The notes: a model not told the origin generated them from the letters alone. Positions 47,289 to 57,653 are shown, counted from the first letter of the stretch. The stretch is 64,000 nucleotides of DNA from Pseudomonas bubulae (GCF_900618535.1 NZ_UYJA01000002.1:620001-684000), one strand, 5' to 3'. Numbers and translations: made by a program.

Positions 47289-47987
47289 GTGAACAAGATT
47301 TACTCGAGTGCTGAATCCGCTTTGCAAGGCCTGGTCGAAGACGGCATGACCCTGGCTGTAGGCGGTTTTGGCTTGTGCGGTATCCCCGAAGCGCTGATCG
47401 CGGCTTTGCGCGATACCGGCAAGCGCGAGCTGACGGTGATCAGCAATAACGCCGGGGTTGACGGATTTGGTCTGGGGCAACTGCTGGAAACGCGCCAGAT
47501 TCGCAAAATGATTTCTTCCTATGTTGGCGAGAACAAAGAGTTCGAGCGCCAGTACCTGGCGGGCGAGCTGGAGCTTGAGTTCACCCCGCAAGGCACCCTT
47601 GCGGAAAAGCTGCGGGCGGGCGGGGCGGGTATCCCGGCGTTCTTTACCAAGACTGGCTACGGCACGCTGGTAGCTGAAGGCAAGGAAACCCGGGAGTTCG
47701 ATGGCGAGTGGTATGTCATGGAGCGTTCACTGCGCGCCGATGTAGCCCTGGTCAAGGCCTGGAAGGCCGATACCTCTGGCAACCTGCTATTCAATAAAAC
47801 GGCACGCAACTTCAACCCTTTGGCGGCCATGGCGGCCAAGGTGTGTGTGGTGGAAGTGGAAGAGATTGTCGAGGTTGGCGAGATCGAGCCCGATCAGGTG
47901 CATTTGCCCGGGATTTACGTACAACGGCTGGTGCTCAACGCTGCGCCGGAAAAACGTATTGAACATCGCACTGTGCGGAGCGCCTGA
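47289..47987 (+). CDS. scoA: 3-oxoacid CoA-transferase subunit A (SCOT/AtoD-like)
   Basis: A 232-residue alpha subunit of succinyl-CoA:3-oxoacid CoA-transferase, which activates acetoacetate or similar acids. [32 protein letters not shown] and FFTKTGYGT are family segments. It differs in type from PcaI at 33256 (232 against 285 residues). The start is a GTG at 47289 with GAGGAA upstream. It is followed after 2 bases by subunit B. Confidence 0.9.
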   Translation: MNKIYSSAESALQGLVEDGMTLAVGGFGLCGIPEALIAALRDTGKRELTVISNNAGVDGFGLGQLLETRQIRKMISSYVGENKEFERQYLAGELELEFTPQGTLAEKLRAGGAGIPAFFTKTGYGTLVAEGKETREFDGEWYVMERSLRADVALVKAWKADTSGNLLFNKTARNFNPLAAMAAKVCVVEVEEIVEVGEIEPDQVHLPGIYVQRLVLNAAPEKRIEHRTVRSA

Positions 47988-47989
47988 CC

Positions 47990-48619
47990 ATGGCCTGGAC
48001 TCGTGAAGAAATGGCGCATCGTGCCGCCCAAGAACTGCAGGACGGTTTCTACGTCAACCTGGGTATCGGTTTGCCCACCCTGGTGGCGAACTACATTCCT
48101 GAAGGTATGGATGTGTGGTTGCAAAGCGAAAATGGCCTGCTGGGCATTGGTCCGTTTCCGACTGACGATGAGGTCGATGCCGACCTGATCAACGCCGGCA
48201 AGCAAACCATCACGACTTTGCCGGGGAGCAGCTTCTTCAACAGTGCCGATTCGTTCGCGATGATTCGTGGCGGTCATATCAACTTGTCGATTCTGGGGGC
48301 GATGCAGGTGTCCGAGAAGGGCGACCTGGCCAACTGGATGATCCCCGGCAAGATGGTCAAGGGCATGGGCGGGGCGATGGATCTGGTAGCCGGGGTCAAG
48401 CGCGTTGTCGTGCTGATGGAGCACACGGCCAAGGGCGGCACCCATAAACTGCTCAAGCAGTGTGATCTGCCGCTGACGGGCGTGGCCGTGGTCGACCGGA
48501 TTATCACCGATCTGGCCGTGCTGGATGTGACCGGGCAAGGACTCAAGCTGGTGGAGCTGGCGCCGGGAGTCACCCGCGAGCAGCTTCAAGAGGCCACGGG
48601 CTGCGCAATCAACGGTTAG
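47990..48619 (+). CDS. scoB: 3-oxoacid CoA-transferase subunit B
   Basis: A 209-residue beta subunit. The catalytic Glu47 lies in [14 protein letters not shown], the standard motif of this type. [15 protein letters not shown] and [23 protein letters not shown] follow the family order. Together with ScoA it moves CoA between succinyl-CoA and 3-oxoacids in ketone-body use. The gene is followed by a decayed REP-like element and a terminator. Confidence 0.92.
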   Translation: MAWTREEMAHRAAQELQDGFYVNLGIGLPTLVANYIPEGMDVWLQSENGLLGIGPFPTDDEVDADLINAGKQTITTLPGSSFFNSADSFAMIRGGHINLSILGAMQVSEKGDLANWMIPGKMVKGMGGAMDLVAGVKRVVVLMEHTAKGGTHKLLKQCDLPLTGVAVVDRIITDLAVLDVTGQGLKLVELAPGVTREQLQEATGCAING

Positions 48620-48632
48620 GAGCCAAGCCTCT

Positions 48633-48669
48633 CGTAGCGGCTGCCGTAGGAACGAGGCTGCTGCTACGC
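48633..48669. repeat. Fragment of second-family REP element
   Basis: CGTAGCGGCTGCCGTAGGAACGAGGCTG matches the left arm of the element at 2612; the right arm is largely missing. Confidence 0.5.
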
Positions 48670-48714
48670 AGACGACTGCCTTCCAGTTTTAAAGTGTTTT
48701 CGCCGGGTCAAATA

Positions 48715-48744
48715 CGCAAAAAGCCCCAAAAGGGGCTTTTTGCT
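48715..48744. terminator. Bidirectional terminator between scoB and fdxA
   Basis: GCAAAAAGCCCC-AAAA-GGGGCTTTTTGC serves both convergent transcripts. Confidence 0.92.
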
Positions 48745-48754
48745 TAAACGTGAA

Positions 48755-49078
48755 TCAGCGTTCCAGGTCGACGATCTTGCCTGGTTTGCCATCCCACTCG
48801 GCCGCGTCCGGCAGAGGGTCTTTGCGTTCAGTGATATTTGGCCAGATTTCAGCCAGCTCGACGTTCAACTGAATGAAATTCTCCATGCCGGCAGGCACTT
48901 CATCTTCAGAGAAGATCGCCTGTGCAGGGCATTCAGGCTCACAAAGCGCGCAGTCAATGCACTCATCCGGGTGAATCACCAGGAAGTTCGGGCCTTCGTA
49001 AAAGCAGTCCACCGGACAGACTTCTACGCAGTCGGTGTACTTGCACTTGATGCAGTTGTCGGTGACGACGAAGGTCAT
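48755..49078 (-). CDS. fdxA: Seven-iron ferredoxin FdxA
   Basis: A 107-residue ferredoxin with one 3Fe-4S and one 4Fe-4S cluster, like Azotobacter FdI. Cysteines 9, 17 and 50 fit the 3Fe-4S cluster and 21, 40, 43 and 46 the 4Fe-4S cluster. The longer C-terminal tail ends [14 protein letters not shown]. In pseudomonads it serves as electron carrier near Fpr. Gene order fdxA-mutS is the usual Pseudomonas one. Confidence 0.95.
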   Translation of the reverse strand: MTFVVTDNCIKCKYTDCVEVCPVDCFYEGPNFLVIHPDECIDCALCEPECPAQAIFSEDEVPAGMENFIQLNVELAEIWPNITERKDPLPDAAEWDGKPGKIVDLER

Positions 49079-49207
49079 TTCTAATTCTCTCCTCAGGCGG
49101 CGGCAGCGAAGCCCTTCCAGAACGGGTTCGCCGGGTTCGGGAGTGATATCTAAAGACCAGGCTAAAAGGTCAGTAGCATCCCGAACCGCGCGCGATTCTA
49201 GCAGCTT

Positions 49208-51787
49208 TTAAAGGCGTGTCTTTAATGTGTAGAGCAAATCGAGCGCTTTACGTGGCGTCATGTTGTCCAGATCGGCCCTGGAAAGGTCATCCAGCACCGG
49301 GTGCGGCAGGCTGGCAAACAGGTCGCTTTGTTGTGGCGCAGGCTTTTTGCCAGGCTTCGCAAGTGGCACTTCATGGGGCAGGCTGGTGGTCTCCAGGCGG
49401 CTCAAATGCTCGCGGGCACGGCTGATGACTTCACTCGGTACCCCCGCCAGTTGCGCCACGGCCAGGCCATAACTCTGGCTGGCCGGGCCCGGCAGAACAT
49501 GGTGCAGGAACACGATACGTTCATTGTGCTCGGTTGCGCTCAAATGCACGTTGGCGACCAGCGGTTCACTTTCGGGCAGTACCGTCAGTTCGAAGTAGTG
49601 CGTGGCAAACAAGGTGTAGGCGCGCAACTGGGCCAGACGTTCTGCTGCAGCCCAGGCCAGGGACAGGCCGTCAAAGGTACTGGTGCCACGACCCACTTCG
49701 TCCATCAGCACCAGGCTGCGTTCGGTGGCGTTGTGCAAAATATTGGCGGTTTCGCTCATCTCGACCATAAAGGTCGAACGGCCACCTGCCAGGTCATCAC
49801 TGGAACCGATCCGGGTAAAAATCCGGTCAACCAGCGACAGCTCGCAACTGGCTGCTGGCACAAAACTGCCGATATGGGCCAGCAATACGATCAATGCAGT
49901 CTGGCGCATATAAGTCGATTTACCGCCCATGTTAGGACCGGTAATCACCAGCATGCGGGTGTTGTCATCCAGCCCCAGGTCGTTGGCCACAAACGGCGTA
50001 GTCAGCACTTGCTCGACCACCGGGTGGCGACCCTGGCTGATGCGCATGCACGGCTCTTCAACAAAGCGCGGGCAGTTCAGGTCCAGGTTCAGCGCACGCT
50101 CGGCCAGGTTGCTCAGCACATCCAGCTCGGCCAGGGCGGCGGCGGTGTCCTGCAGCGGTGCGAGGTGGCCGATCATCTCTTCGAGCAATGCCTCATAGAG
50201 CATTTTCTCACGAGCCAGGGCACGGCTCTTGGCCGACAGGGCCTTGTCTTCGAAGGCTTTCAGCTCAGGGGTGATAAAGCGTTCGGCGCCTTTGAGCGTC
50301 TGGCGGCGGATGTAATCGGCCGGAGCCTGTTCGGCCTGTTTGCTTGGCAGCTCGATAAAGTAGCCGTGGACCCGGTTGTAACCGACCTTGAGGTTGGACA
50401 GGCCGGTGCGGGCTTTTTCTCGGGCTTCCAGGTCAATCAGGAACTGGCCGGCGTTTTCGCTCAGTGCCTGCAACTCGTCCAGCTCGGCGTCATAGCCGGT
50501 TTTAAGCACGCCGCCATCGCGGATCACCGCGGGTGGGTTGTCATTGATGGCTTTTTCCAGCAGTGCGCCCAGTTCGGGGTAGGTGCTGGTGATCGTGGCC
50601 AGTTGCTGCAAGTGCGGCGCTTCGAGGCCGAGCATGGCGTCTTGCAGTTCCGGCAGCGCGTTCAAGGCATCACGCAGGCGGGCCAGGTCGCGGGGGCGCG
50701 CGTTGCGCAGGCCGATACGGGCCAGGATCCGCTCCAGGTCACCGATTTCCTTGAGCTGTGGCTGCAGCTTTTCAAAGCGATAGCCATCGAGCAGGCAGGT
50801 AATTGAAGACTGGCGCGCCAGCAGCACGCTCAAATCGCGCAACGGACGGTTCAACCAGCGGGTCAGCAAGCGGCTGCCCATCGAGGTCTGGCAACGGTCG
50901 ACCACCGATTGCAGGGTATTGTCGCGACCACCGGCCAGGTTGGTGTCCAGCTCCAGGTTGCGGCGGCTGGCGCCGTCGAGCACCACGGTGTCGTCCAGGC
51001 GCTCATGGCGCAGGCTGCGCAAGTGGGGCAGGGCCGTGCGCTGGGTTTCCTTGGCATAGCTGAGCAGGCAGCCTGCAGCGCCGATGGCCAGGGTCAGATT
51101 TTCGCAGCCAAAGCCTTTTAGATCCTGGGTTGAGAACTGCTGGCACAGGCTTTTCAGGGCCGAGTCACGCTCAAAGTCCCACGGCGCACGGCGACGAACG
51201 CCACGACGTTTTTCCGCTGGCAGGCCTTGTGGCCAGTCATCCGGGATCATCAGCTCAACCGGGTTGATGCGCTCAAGCTCTGCCAGCAGGTTTTCCCAGC
51301 CCTTGATCTCCAGCACCGAGAAGTTGCCACTGGTGATATCCAGCACGGCGAGGCCAAACAGACGCTCATCGCCCAGCACCGCGGCAATCAGGTTGTCGCG
51401 GCGCTCATCCATCAGCGCCTCGTCACTGACGGTGCCCGGGGTGATGATGCGTACGACCTGACGCTCGACCGGGCCTTTGCTGGTGGCCGGGTCGCCGACC
51501 TGCTCGCAGATCACTACCGACTCCCCCAGCTTGACCAGCTTGGCCAGGTAACCTTCGGCCGCATGGTAAGGGATCCCGCACATCGGAATCGCCTGCCCGG
51601 CAGACTGGCCACGTGCCGTGAGGGTGATGTCCAGCAATTTGGCGGCTTTCTTCGCGTCTTCGTAGAAGATTTCGTAGAAATCGCCCATGCGATAAAACAT
51701 CAGCTGGTCAGGGTGCTGGTTCTTCAGGCGCCAGTACTGCTGCATCATCGGGGTATGGCTGGACAGGTCGGAAGTATTTTTACTCAT
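49208..51787 (-). CDS. mutS: DNA mismatch repair protein MutS
   Basis: An 859-residue mismatch-recognition ATPase. The N-terminal mismatch-binding motif is [16 protein letters not shown] (the F-x-E pair), followed by connector and lever domains. Walker A is [14 protein letters not shown], Walker B region [17 protein letters not shown], with ATHYFELT behind. The C-terminus carries the tetramer/beta-clamp region. Length is standard. It is followed by fdxA and preceded, divergently, by a phage-type repressor gene. Confidence 0.97.
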   Translation of the reverse strand: MSKNTSDLSSHTPMMQQYWRLKNQHPDQLMFYRMGDFYEIFYEDAKKAAKLLDITLTARGQSAGQAIPMCGIPYHAAEGYLAKLVKLGESVVICEQVGDPATSKGPVERQVVRIITPGTVSDEALMDERRDNLIAAVLGDERLFGLAVLDITSGNFSVLEIKGWENLLAELERINPVELMIPDDWPQGLPAEKRRGVRRRAPWDFERDSALKSLCQQFSTQDLKGFGCENLTLAIGAAGCLLSYAKETQRTALPHLRSLRHERLDDTVVLDGASRRNLELDTNLAGGRDNTLQSVVDRCQTSMGSRLLTRWLNRPLRDLSVLLARQSSITCLLDGYRFEKLQPQLKEIGDLERILARIGLRNARPRDLARLRDALNALPELQDAMLGLEAPHLQQLATITSTYPELGALLEKAINDNPPAVIRDGGVLKTGYDAELDELQALSENAGQFLIDLEAREKARTGLSNLKVGYNRVHGYFIELPSKQAEQAPADYIRRQTLKGAERFITPELKAFEDKALSAKSRALAREKMLYEALLEEMIGHLAPLQDTAAALAELDVLSNLAERALNLDLNCPRFVEEPCMRISQGRHPVVEQVLTTPFVANDLGLDDNTRMLVITGPNMGGKSTYMRQTALIVLLAHIGSFVPAASCELSLVDRIFTRIGSSDDLAGGRSTFMVEMSETANILHNATERSLVLMDEVGRGTSTFDGLSLAWAAAERLAQLRAYTLFATHYFELTVLPESEPLVANVHLSATEHNERIVFLHHVLPGPASQSYGLAVAQLAGVPSEVISRAREHLSRLETTSLPHEVPLAKPGKKPAPQQSDLFASLPHPVLDDLSRADLDNMTPRKALDLLYTLKTRL

Positions 51788-51975
51788 CAGGACTTAGGCG
51801 GATTCGTTCAGAAGTGGGGGAAAGGCAGGCCGTGGCCTGAGGTTTTCGCAATGGGCGCAAGGTTAACATGTCAGCCCCTTGCATCTACAGGTGCGCACCG
51901 GGCGCGCTGACTGGCTGCTATAAATAGAAGAAATAGCATTTGCCATCAATAAACACGGCCAGCACTATTGCCGCC

Positions 51976-52701
51976 ATGTCAAAACGAACTGTTTCAACCG
52001 TCCTTAAAGAGCTGCTGGCCCGGCACGGTATCAGCGCGATGGCGCTTCACCGCAGTACGGGAGTACCGCAACCTACGTTGTCGCGAATATTGAGCGGCAA
52101 AATTGCCGATCCTTCCGACAGGCATATCTCCAAAATCGCCGAGTATTTCCACATCAGCACCGATCGCTTGCGCGGCCGGGAGGATGTGCGTGTGCCTGAA
52201 ATCGAGCTGCGCCACCCAGAGTTGCGTGATATTTGCCTGTGGGATGACGACACCCCGGTGGCGGACGATGAAGTGTCCATTCCATTTTTGCGTCAGGTTG
52301 AACTGGCCGCCGGCTCAGGGCGCTTTGCCATTGAGGAGAGCGAACGCGCCAGGTTGCGTTTCGGCAAGCGCAGCCTGCGCCATAACGGCGTGGAGTTCGA
52401 TCAGGCCAAGTGCGTGACCGTACGCGGCGACAGCATGCTGCCAGTCCTGCGCGATGGCGCAACGGTGGGAGTCAATGCGGGCAAACGTACCCTTGACGAA
52501 GTGGTTGATGGCGACCTGTATGCGGTCAATCACAATGGCCAGTTGCGGGTGAAACAGGTGTATCGCCTGGCGGGCGGTATTCGTTTGCGCAGTTTCAATC
52601 GCGACGAGTTCCCGGATGAGGACTACGCCTACAACGATCTCGAGGATGAACAACTGGTCATTCTTGGTCATGTGTTCTGGTGGGGCATGTACGCCCGCTA
52701 A
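51976..52701 (+). CDS. LexA/CI-like S24-peptidase repressor (PrtR-type tailocin regulator)
   Basis: A 241-residue repressor. The N-terminal XRE-type HTH covers residues 15-65 (HRSTGVPQPTLSRILSGKIA). A linker contains the likely self-cleavage site Ala112-Gly113 (QVELAAGSG). The S24 peptidase domain has nucleophile Ser153 (RGDSMLPVL) and base Lys193 (RVKQVYR), both intact. Next to mutS, such genes control R-type tailocin clusters of fluorescent pseudomonads and are released in the RecA/SOS response. Here almost no tailocin genes follow. The ATG at 51976 is chosen to begin MSKRTVSTVLK. Confidence 0.85.
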   Translation: MSKRTVSTVLKELLARHGISAMALHRSTGVPQPTLSRILSGKIADPSDRHISKIAEYFHISTDRLRGREDVRVPEIELRHPELRDICLWDDDTPVADDEVSIPFLRQVELAAGSGRFAIEESERARLRFGKRSLRHNGVEFDQAKCVTVRGDSMLPVLRDGATVGVNAGKRTLDEVVDGDLYAVNHNGQLRVKQVYRLAGGIRLRSFNRDEFPDEDYAYNDLEDEQLVILGHVFWWGMYAR

Positions 52702-52720
52702 CCATAACTCTTGGAACACC

Positions 52721-52761
52721 CTGTGGGAGCGAGCCTGCTCGCGAATCAGCTTTCGCGAGCA
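52721..52761. repeat. Decayed REP element
   Basis: CTGTGGGAGCGAGCCTGCTCGCGAA is intact, but after TTCGCGAGCAG the right arm is lost (the expected GCTCGCTCCCACA is absent). Confidence 0.7.
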
Positions 52762-52858
52762 GTATTTTCACCCAACCAACAGACAATTCTCACCGTATTT
52801 GCATGTCTTGGCCGACTTGTTGAAATTGTCCGAATAAATATATGCACTGGTGCATTGA

Positions 52859-52874
52859 CTGTATATCCATACAT
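52859..52874. promoter_or_regulatory. LexA-like box before the holin gene
   Basis: CTGTATATCCATACAT differs from the CTG-N10-CAG consensus only in the final triplet. It overlaps the spacer of the candidate promoter, where a repressor would block transcription. Confidence 0.45.
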
Positions 52875-52981
52875 GCATAGTCTTTATTCCATTGCGGCCA
52901 ACGATGGATCTCAGGCAGGGGTATGACGTTTCAGCCAGACCGGAAATTGGCGCTTATCAATAAGGACACAGGAGTGATCAC

Positions 52982-53326
52982 ATGATGAATGAACCGCAAG
53001 TCTTACTGGAAATGCCGGTTTTACTGGTCATCCTCCTTGCCTTGGTAGGCGGCGTTTTTGGCGAGATGTGGCGGGCAGACAAGGACGGCACCAGCGGATG
53101 GCCACTGATGCGGCGCCTGGCGTTGCGTTCGGGCGCGTGCGTGGTGTGCGGTGTCTCGACCTTTATGCTGCTGTACTCGGCCGGGATGTCGATTCTGGCC
53201 GCAGGGGCCCTGGGTTGCCTGACCGCACTGGCCGGTGCAGATGCGGCAATCAGCCTGTACCAGCGCTGGGCCGCGAAGCGGCTCGGGGTAGATGCTGCGC
53301 CCGGTGACTCGCGGATCGAGCCGTAA
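52982..53326 (+). CDS. Phage/tailocin-type holin-like protein
   Basis: A 114-residue membrane protein with three hydrophobic segments: MPVLLVILLALVGGVFGEMW, GACVVCGVSTFMLLYSAGMS and ILAAGALGCLTALAGADAAI. A basic C-terminal end follows. It matches the small holin that begins the lysis part of mutS-cinA tailocin clusters in fluorescent pseudomonads. No endolysin, sheath or baseplate genes follow. The gene has two adjacent ATGs (52982/52985), and the closer upstream AGGAG context fits either. Confidence 0.75.
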   Translation: MMNEPQVLLEMPVLLVILLALVGGVFGEMWRADKDGTSGWPLMRRLALRSGACVVCGVSTFMLLYSAGMSILAAGALGCLTALAGADAAISLYQRWAAKRLGVDAAPGDSRIEP

Positions 53327-53378
53327 CAGGCGCTTTTTGGTGTAGGTTATGGCGCAGACCCGCCATCAGGAGAGGACA

Positions 53379-53879
53379 GTGGATCAAATATCTCAACTTG
53401 CATCTGAACTCGGGCTGCTGTTAAAGGCTCTCAATGCCCAGGTGACAACCGCCGAGTCCTGCACCGGTGGCGGCATTGCCGAGGCCATCACCCGTATTGC
53501 CGGCAGCTCCGCGTGGTTTGAGGCGGGGTTTGTGACCTACTCCAACCAGCAAAAGACCCGGCAACTGGAGGTTCCCGAGCCTTTATTCACCCGGGTGGGG
53601 GCGGTCAGCCGCGAGGTGGTCGAGGCGATGGTGCAGGGTGCGCAGGGCCAAAGCGGGGCGCGATTTGCCGTGGCGGTCAGTGGTGTGGCCGGGCCGGGGG
53701 GCGGTTCGCCCGAGAAGCCGGTCGGCACCGTGTGGCTGGCGTGGGGCGCCGGCGACGAGGTATCCAGCGAGCGTAGGCACTTTGCGGGCAACCGCGATGA
53801 GGTGCGCCGGCAAACCGTGATTGCCGCTCTGGAAGGTTTAATACGCCGAACGGTACGAGAAATAAAAAATCAGGGGTAG
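53379..53879 (+). CDS. pncC: Nicotinamide-nucleotide amidohydrolase PncC (CinA C-terminal type)
   Basis: A 166-residue enzyme converting NMN to nicotinate mononucleotide in pyridine nucleotide salvage. [16 protein letters not shown] has the catalytic Ser motif, followed by [15 protein letters not shown] and [20 protein letters not shown]. It consists only of the CinA C-terminal domain, as usual in Pseudomonas. The GTG at 53379 is supported by AGGAGAGG just upstream; an ATG at 53349 is less likely. It lies directly before recA. Confidence 0.9.
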   Translation: MDQISQLASELGLLLKALNAQVTTAESCTGGGIAEAITRIAGSSAWFEAGFVTYSNQQKTRQLEVPEPLFTRVGAVSREVVEAMVQGAQGQSGARFAVAVSGVAGPGGGSPEKPVGTVWLAWGAGDEVSSERRHFAGNRDEVRRQTVIAALEGLIRRTVREIKNQG

Positions 53880-53906
53880 GCGATCCTCTAACCCTGTGGA
53901 ATAATA

Positions 53907-53922
53907 CTGGCTACTTATACAG
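53907..53922. promoter_or_regulatory. LexA box (SOS box) of recA
   Basis: CTGGCTACTTATACAG matches the CTG-N10-CAG SOS consensus, 41 bases before the recA ATG. Confidence 0.8.
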
Positions 53923-53962
53923 TTATCGGCCGTCGGGCCTTATTGATTACGAGAGGACTTTA

Positions 53963-55069
53963 ATGGACGACAACAAGAAGAAAGCCTTGGCTGCGGCCCT
54001 GGGTCAGATCGAACGTCAATTCGGCAAGGGAGCCGTGATGCTGATGGGCGACCAGGAGCGTCAGGCCGTGCCGGCGATCTCCACCGGCTCGTTGGGTCTG
54101 GACATCGCACTGGGCATTGGCGGTCTGCCAAAAGGCCGTATTGTTGAAATCTACGGCCCTGAGTCGTCGGGTAAAACCACCTTGACCCTGTCCGTGATTG
54201 CACAGGCGCAAAAGGCCGGTGCTACCTGCGCCTTCGTCGATGCCGAGCACGCTCTTGACCCTGAATACGCTGCCAAACTGGGCGTAAACGTTGATGATCT
54301 GCTGGTTTCACAGCCTGACACCGGCGAACAGGCACTGGAAATCACCGATATGCTGGTGCGTTCCAATGCGGTTGACGTGATCATCATCGACTCCGTTGCT
54401 GCACTGACGCCAAAAGCTGAAATCGAAGGCGACATGGGCGATACCCACGTTGGCCTGCAAGCCCGTCTGATGTCGCAAGCGCTGCGTAAAATCACCGGTA
54501 ACATCAAGAACGCCAACTGCCTGGTTATCTTCATTAACCAGATCCGCATGAAAATCGGCGTGATGTTCGGCAGCCCTGAAACCACCACCGGTGGTAACGC
54601 ACTGAAGTTCTACGCTTCGGTACGTCTGGATATCCGCCGCACCGGCGCCGTAAAAGAAGGTGATGTGGTGGTGGGTAGCGAAACCCGCGTGAAAGTGGTC
54701 AAGAACAAGGTGGCACCACCGTTCCGTCAGGCTGAATTCCAGATCCTGTACGGCAAGGGTATCTACCTGAACGGTGAAATGATTGACCTGGGCGTACTGC
54801 ATGGCTTTGTTGAAAAAGCTGGCGCCTGGTACAGCTACAACGGCAGCAAAATCGGTCAGGGCAAGGCCAACTCCGCCAAGTTCCTGGACGATAACCCGGA
54901 CATCAAGGATGCGCTGGAGAAGCAGCTGCGTGAGAAGTTGCTCGGGCCAAAAACCGATGCCGAACTGGCAGAACTGAAAGTCATGCCAAAAATGAGCAAG
55001 GCTGCCAAAGAAGCTGCAGCGCTGGCTGAAGCCGAAGAAATGGAAAACGCCACCGACGGCGATAACTGA
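53963..55069 (+). CDS. recA: Recombinase RecA
   Basis: A 368-residue recombinase and SOS co-protease. Walker A is GPESSGKTT, Walker [11 protein letters not shown], loop L2 [18 protein letters not shown]. The acidic C-terminal tail is somewhat longer than in many pseudomonads ([13 protein letters not shown]). It controls LexA and phage-type repressors such as the one at 51976. It has an SOS box upstream and is followed at 8 bases by recX. Confidence 0.98.
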   Translation: MDDNKKKALAAALGQIERQFGKGAVMLMGDQERQAVPAISTGSLGLDIALGIGGLPKGRIVEIYGPESSGKTTLTLSVIAQAQKAGATCAFVDAEHALDPEYAAKLGVNVDDLLVSQPDTGEQALEITDMLVRSNAVDVIIIDSVAALTPKAEIEGDMGDTHVGLQARLMSQALRKITGNIKNANCLVIFINQIRMKIGVMFGSPETTTGGNALKFYASVRLDIRRTGAVKEGDVVVGSETRVKVVKNKVAPPFRQAEFQILYGKGIYLNGEMIDLGVLHGFVEKAGAWYSYNGSKIGQGKANSAKFLDDNPDIKDALEKQLREKLLGPKTDAELAELKVMPKMSKAAKEAAALAEAEEMENATDGDN

Positions 55070-55077
55070 TCACTGCC

Positions 55078-55545
55078 ATGATTGCCGTCCTGGATACCCC
55101 CGTCGCGGTGCGACGGACTGCAATGGATCTGCTCGCGCGACGCGAGCACGGTCGAGTCGAGCTGACGCGCAAGTTGCGTCAGCGCGGCGCTTGCCCCGAC
55201 ATGATCGACGCTGCCCTTGACCGTTTGACGGAAGAGGGGCTGTTGTCCGAGTCTCGTTACCTTGAAAGCTATATCAACTACCGTGCCGGTTCCGGTTATG
55301 GCCCTTTGCGAATTCGTGAAGAGCTTGGCCAGCGTGGGCTGGTGCGTGGAGATATAGAGGAGGCGTTGCGAGAATGCGGTTTCGACTGGCAAGAGCGACT
55401 GGAAGAGACCTGGCGCCGCAAGTTTTCCGGTCAGTTGCCCGCTGATGCAAAAGAGCGTGCCCGCCAGGGGCGCTTTTTGAGTTACCGCGGTTACCCGCTT
55501 GAAATGATCGGCCGCCTGTTAAGCGGCCGAGAGTTTGATGACTGA
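55078..55545 (+). CDS. recX: RecA regulatory protein RecX
   Basis: A 155-residue modulator of RecA filaments made of three-helix repeats. [38 protein letters not shown] and [18 protein letters not shown] segments ([18 protein letters not shown]) are family hallmarks. It is cotranscribed with recA. A REP pair lies 55 bases after its stop. Confidence 0.93.
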   Translation: MIAVLDTPVAVRRTAMDLLARREHGRVELTRKLRQRGACPDMIDAALDRLTEEGLLSESRYLESYINYRAGSGYGPLRIREELGQRGLVRGDIEEALRECGFDWQERLEETWRRKFSGQLPADAKERARQGRFLSYRGYPLEMIGRLLSGREFDD

Positions 55546-55599
55546 AGCTGTTGGCGCTCGTACCCTTTAAGGTTCGGATTCAGTGGGCGCCACAAAACC

Positions 55600-55687
55600 T
55601 GTGGGAGCAGGCTTGCCTGCGAAGGCAGCAATGCGGTTTGCCTGCCAGATCGTGCCGCCTGCATCGCGAGCAAGCCCGCTCCCACAG
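55600..55687. repeat. REP pair
   Basis: TGTGGGAGCAGGCTTGCCTGCGAA at the left and TCGCGAGCAAGCCCGCTCCCACAG at the right, between convergent recX and the LOG gene. Confidence 0.88.
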
Positions 55688-55712
55688 TACCAGCCCACTT
55701 ACCAATTCCGGC

Positions 55713-56828
55713 TTAATCAGCCAGCGACTCGTGCATCTGCGCCGTAGGCGCATTATCAGTTGCAGCCCAGTTTTGCGGCAGGTTGATAAAGTCGACCAGT
55801 TCGCGCAGCCGTCCCTGATTGCGCCCGCTAAACGCAAAGCCCAGGCAGGTCAGGTGGTTGAGTTTTGGGTCGTCATGTTCAAAGTGGCAGTATTGCTCTT
55901 GATGGAAGCCGTCACTCAGGCAGATATCGGCAAACGCCTGCTGTATCTCCTTGAGTGCCTGCACACTGACCGGCCGCTTCATGCGGATCACAAAAGTTTT
56001 GTTCAACCAGCGGCTTGAATGGAAGTTGCTGTAGAACTGGTTGATTTCAGCAAGGGCCTCTTCGGCGCTATGCACCAGGCGCATCAACTTCAAATCGTTG
56101 GGCAGGATGTACTGGTTGGCTTCCAGCTGGTTGTGAATAAAGTCCAGCGCCCCCTGCCAGAACTTGCCCCCCGGCACATCCAGTAAAACTACCGGCACCA
56201 ACGGGGTTTTGCCCGTTTGCATCAGGGTCACTACTTCCAGCACTTCATCCAGCGTGCCAAAACCGCCCGGGCACATCACCAGAGCATCTGCTTCCTTGGT
56301 GAAAAACAGTTTGCGGGTAAAGAAAAAGTGAAACGCCAGAACATTGGGCGTGCCATTGATGGTGGGGTTGGCCCGTTGCTCGAACGGCAGGGTGATATTG
56401 AACCCCAAACTGTGGGCCAGGCCTGCACCTTCATGGGCGGCAGCCATGATGCCAGCGCCGCCGCCGGTAATGACCATCATGTCGGACTTGGCCAGCACGC
56501 TGCCCATTTCCCGTGCCAGGGCATAGAGCGGGTGTTCTACCGGGGTTCTGGCCGAGCCGAAGACCGTGACTTTGCGGCGGCCCTTGAACTGCTCCAGGGT
56601 GCGAAAGGTTTTTTCCAGTTCGCGAATGGCTTGCAGGGTGATCTTGGCATTCCAGCGATCAAGGTCGTCATGGGCCATGCGCAATACGGTCAGCAGCATC
56701 TCGCGGTAAAGCGCCCGGTTAGGGCTGTCGGGTGCAACCCGCTGCAGTTGCTCGTCCACTTCTTGTGCAAGCTCAAGACCCTGCTCCTGGAAAAACAGCG
56801 TCAGGGAGTCATTGGATTGATCAGGCAT
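55713..56828 (-). CDS. LOG-family protein (PpnN-like nucleotide nucleosidase/phosphoribohydrolase)
   Basis: A 371-residue member of the LOG/lysine decarboxylase-like family. The Rossmann-like core has VITGGGAGIMAAAHEGA and the signature PGGFGTLDEVLEV (PGGxGTxxE). N- and C-terminal extensions of about 100 residues each set it apart from the short LOG enzymes. Relatives release ribose 5-phosphate from nucleoside monophosphates or activate cytokinins. The old lysine decarboxylase label is not credible. Confidence 0.85.
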   Translation of the reverse strand: MPDQSNDSLTLFFQEQGLELAQEVDEQLQRVAPDSPNRALYREMLLTVLRMAHDDLDRWNAKITLQAIRELEKTFRTLEQFKGRRKVTVFGSARTPVEHPLYALAREMGSVLAKSDMMVITGGGAGIMAAAHEGAGLAHSLGFNITLPFEQRANPTINGTPNVLAFHFFFTRKLFFTKEADALVMCPGGFGTLDEVLEVVTLMQTGKTPLVPVVLLDVPGGKFWQGALDFIHNQLEANQYILPNDLKLMRLVHSAEEALAEINQFYSNFHSSRWLNKTFVIRMKRPVSVQALKEIQQAFADICLSDGFHQEQYCHFEHDDPKLNHLTCLGFAFSGRNQGRLRELVDFINLPQNWAATDNAPTAQMHESLAD

Positions 56829-57035
56829 GTATTTCTCCTTCTACGCAACATCCTTGAAAACGCCGCAACCTGAGCAGGCGCTGAGACACTGAGTGTCACA
56901 ATGATGCTTCGATGATGGTCCTGAGATGTCTTGACTGGCAATAGCTAATTGCCTGACATACATGAAGTTTAGCGGAAGGAGGCAGGGCTGCAGAGCGGGG
57001 TCATACGCCGTACGGGGTACGGCGTGGCGGGGGAT

Positions 57036-57446
57036 TTACTTTTTGCGCTGACAGTTTTCAGCGCGGAAATCCTGGATCAGGACCGGGCTGTTGGTTTTGT
57101 ACTCCCTGAAGCTGTAGCGCAGCGTGGCGCCTTGAGCCATCAGGGTACGGAAACCTGCATTGCTGCACACGCTGCGACCCAGTTGCGGCACGGTCTCTTC
57201 TGGGTTGGAGCGCATCTGGGCGGCCAGTGTCGGGCTGGCTTCCAGGTTGTTGATCAGCACAGTGCCGTCTACCGTAAAGCCTTTATCCAGCAGGTCTGCA
57301 TTGATTGCTCGCGGTTTGCCTTCATTACTTTTCTCTGCAACCTTGAGCAAGGTTTTGTTCAGCTCAAAATCCTTCAGAGAGGCTGCGTGTGCGGCCAGAG
57401 GCAGTGCAAGCATTAGAGCGACGGTCGGAATGATATGGCGCAGCAT
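57036..57446 (-). CDS. PA3611-like secreted protein (quorum-sensing-regulated virulence factor family)
   Basis: A 136-residue exported protein. The signal peptide MLRHIIPTVALMLALPLAAHA is followed by a mature domain with two cysteines (SVCSNAGFR and ENCQRKK), probably joined. It matches the PA3611 family, whose structure is known but whose role is not. Its place near recA-recX agrees with the P. aeruginosa order. Confidence 0.75.
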   Translation of the reverse strand: MLRHIIPTVALMLALPLAAHAASLKDFELNKTLLKVAEKSNEGKPRAINADLLDKGFTVDGTVLINNLEASPTLAAQMRSNPEETVPQLGRSVCSNAGFRTLMAQGATLRYSFREYKTNSPVLIQDFRAENCQRKK

Positions 57447-57653
57447 GAATCTCTCCTGATTTCAGTGACGCAGACTTGGACAGGCCATATATCTGTGCGT
57501 TCAGTGGCGCGGGAGTATAGGTCAGCATAGCCATGCAGGAAATGCCAAAGGTCATGGAATCGCGCCTCTGGTAAACTTGGCTCCTTTCTATTGTGAATCC
57601 GTTTATGCGCCAATTCTGGCGAATGGACGCTTGGCGCCTTTAAAGTAAAAATC

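Larger units (their letters stand above)
52702..52981 (+). promoter_or_regulatory. Region upstream of holin: decayed REP and candidate SOS promoter
   Basis: A 280-base gap holding a one-armed REP (52721-52761), an A+T-rich promoter (TTGACT at 52855-52860 and TAGTCT at 52878-52883, 17-base spacing), and a LexA-like dyad at 52859-52874 between them. Confidence 0.5.

Noticed and set aside
55713..56828. Lysine decarboxylase
   Set aside because: The PGGFGTLDE motif places it in the LOG nucleotide-hydrolase family; no PLP site is present.
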